Source: Winogradskyella echinorum (lineage in GTDB: Bacteria > Bacteroidota > Bacteroidia > Flavobacteriales > Flavobacteriaceae). From it: 64,000 bases of DNA. Below, in pieces: positions 62,945 to 64,000 of the stretch (its first letter is position 1; the number at the start of each line of letters is the position of its first letter). The translations under genes were made by a program, and so were the position numbers. The stretch lies in contig NZ_JACOQD010000001.1 of the NCBI RefSeq assembly GCF_014297365.1, forward strand, positions 682,001-746,000, written 5' to 3'. The notes under the pieces are model-generated. The model saw only the letters and a list, made by a program, of their open reading frames with translations. It was not told the origin of the DNA and did not search any database.

Positions 62945-64000
62945 TTAATTAATAATCAGTTTTACGGGATTAATTTTTAACTGACTACTAACGATTTTAC
63001 AGAAGTATAAGCCTGAGCTTAAATTCCCTCTGTTTACGGTAATGCTATTTTTTCCTGCTTTAGCGTTATAGGTTGTAGCAAACACTTGCTTACCTAACTG
63101 ATTGTACATCACTAGTTGTACTGTTTCATTTTGGTTGGCTGTAAATTGTATTGCTGTTTCTGAAGACATTGGATTAGGAAATGCCGTTAACGTTGTATTG
63201 TTTAGCGTATATTCATCTACTGTAAGCGCGCTGGTTTGAGAAAAATACAAGTTATACAAAGACATTGCCTTAGATACTGAGCTGCCATCCTCTGATACCA
63301 TTGTAAATACTAGTGTTACCACATCATTGAGATTAGCGGTTTCACCAAGATTGTTTTGTAAATTATCTATATTAATCGTGTAATCTTGTAATGAACTACC
63401 GAGCGCTATTGTTGTTTTAAACTGCTCTTCCCAATTAGTAATACTTTCTTTTACAAAAGTGATTTCTAAATTACCTGTGCCTTTTGCACTTAAATTAAAA
63501 CTGTTGTAATCCGTTAAATCTACAGCCTTAAATCTTGGCGTTAAAGCTCTGTATGTAGCCACATAGGTATTGGTTGTGGCTCTAAAATCTACATTTCGTT
63601 CTATTGGGAAATCTAATGCTTCAAAATCGATTGTATTTGTAGATACATTGTAACTTGTAACTTCTGTTCCGTCTTGTGAGGCATCAATTCCCCAAGGACC
63701 ATCAGACATAAATAAATCGTCTGGTGTTGCTACTCCATCTCCTATTCTAAAACCAATATCAAATAAGTTTCCTGTATCTACAGTCACATTTGTAATGTAG
63801 TTGCCATTAAGATTGATAGTAGCATTTAAGTTGCCAAAATCTGTTGTTTCTGTTGTTCTGTAACCAGCTTCTAGCGTTATACTTTGCGTGGCATTGGTAT
63901 TTATAATTTGTAAATCTAAGCCTCCATTAGTGTAACTGCCTTTTCTTACAAATACCGTTGGTGGTGTAGAATTGTTGTAGGATGAAATTGGTTTTTCTAT
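62945..64000 (-). CDS. T9SS-secreted protein with C-terminal sorting domain, N-terminus beyond window
   Basis: The frame is open to the window edge, so only the last 351 residues are seen. An ORF call starting at the GTG at 63787 would be artificial. The N-terminal part seen (about residues 1-90, IEKPISSYNNSTPPTVFVRK) and the next domain (about 90-260, FKAVDLTDYNSFNLSAKG, then ITFVKESITNWEEQ) are carbohydrate-binding-like beta-sandwiches (the second resembles CBM11/CIA30-type). The last 80 residues form a T9SS type A sorting domain (LTAFPNPMSSETAIQ, NLSSGLYFCKIV). It may be a secreted glycan-acting enzyme with its catalytic part upstream of the window. Confidence 0.82.
   Translation of the reverse strand: MEKPISSYNNSTPPTVFVRKGSYTNGGLDLQIINTNATQSITLEAGYRTTETTDFGNLNATINLNGNYITNVTVDTGNLFDIGFRIGDGVATPDDLFMSDGPWGIDASQDGTEVTSYNVSTNTIDFEALDFPIERNVDFRATTNTYVATYRALTPRFKAVDLTDYNSFNLSAKGTGNLEITFVKESITNWEEQFKTTIALGSSLQDYTINIDNLQNNLGETANLNDVVTLVFTMVSEDGSSVSKAMSLYNLYFSQTSALTVDEYTLNNTTLTAFPNPMSSETAIQFTANQNETVQLVMYNQLGKQVFATTYNAKAGKNSITVNRGNLSSGLYFCKIVSSQLKINPVKLIIN

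Noticed and set aside
62945-63787. Short CDS starting at the GTG at 63787
   Set aside because: The frame stays open to the window edge with continuous beta-sandwich sequence, so the gene extends beyond 64000.
1-64000. CRISPR arrays, insertion sequences, prophage or toxin-antitoxin pairs
   Set aside because: No regular 25-40 bp repeats with spacers, no transposase, integrase, phage or toxin-antitoxin proteins were seen.

Overview
The window is AT-rich DNA from a member of the Bacteroidota, almost certainly a marine-type Flavobacteriaceae. The evidence is a SusC/SusD pair, type IX secretion (T9SS) C-terminal sorting domains, lipoproteins with acidic residues after the lipidated Cys, BlaI/M56 and DUF6090-type genes, and promoters of the Bacteroidota TAnnTTTG type. 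No CRISPR array, prophage or insertion sequence was seen.

Region 1 (1-24.6 kb) is a starch/maltodextrin utilisation locus. A minus-strand run encodes an MFS maltose-type transporter, beta-phosphoglucomutase, GH65 maltose phosphorylase, a SusA-like GH13, an esterase, a GH31 alpha-glucosidase, two GH13 lipoprotein amylases and a GH97 (cut by the window start). A LacI-type regulator precedes it. Divergently on the plus strand lie susC, susD, a SusE-like protein with a triplicated binding module, and a T9SS-secreted GH13. A perfect 16-bp palindrome upstream of susC is the likely LacI operator. Starch is cut at the surface, imported by SusCD, hydrolysed or phosphorolysed to glucose and beta-glucose-1-phosphate, and passed to glycolysis.

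Region 2 (24.6-34.4 kb) is a beta-1,4-galactan/galactose locus: a GntR/LacI-hybrid regulator, aldose epimerase, SSS symporter, galK and galT on the minus strand, divergent from a GH53 endo-galactanase lipoprotein and a GH2 beta-galactosidase. It has no SusCD pair. A degenerate second aldose epimerase follows the GH2 gene. The regulator/GH53 gap holds a tandem 10-bp operator.

Region 3 (34.4-43.4 kb) has tRNA-Leu(UAG) with a consensus promoter, an M20 peptidase, a DoxX-like membrane protein, a BlaI repressor with three palindromic operators, a very large M56 BlaR1-like sensor, a DUF4407 protein and an NTF2-like lipoprotein.

Region 4 (43.4-59 kb) is the most unusual part. It looks like a surface-glycan assembly or modification system with built-in signalling. 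It contains two small STAS proteins, ManA, a response regulator fused to a DPM1-like glycosyltransferase, a pseudo-glycosyltransferase lacking the DxD motif, a giant GT-C-like membrane protein, an exported Ig-like protein, a membrane-anchored GH5-like hydrolase, a GT4 glycosyltransferase, a MOP-type flippase and a TPR/beta-barrel outer-membrane protein. Three minus-strand promoters in it (before the receiver-GT2 fusion, the GT4 and the second STAS gene) carry the same direct-repeat boxes at about 21-bp spacing, 32-33 bp upstream of a TTTG core. This predicts one shared regulator. I do not recognise this arrangement as a described system.

Region 5 (59-64 kb) holds a DUF6090/TPR membrane protein, DoxX, a Crp-like regulator, two small proteins of unknown role separated by recurring GTTG/CAAC linkers, and a partial T9SS-secreted protein cut by the window end.
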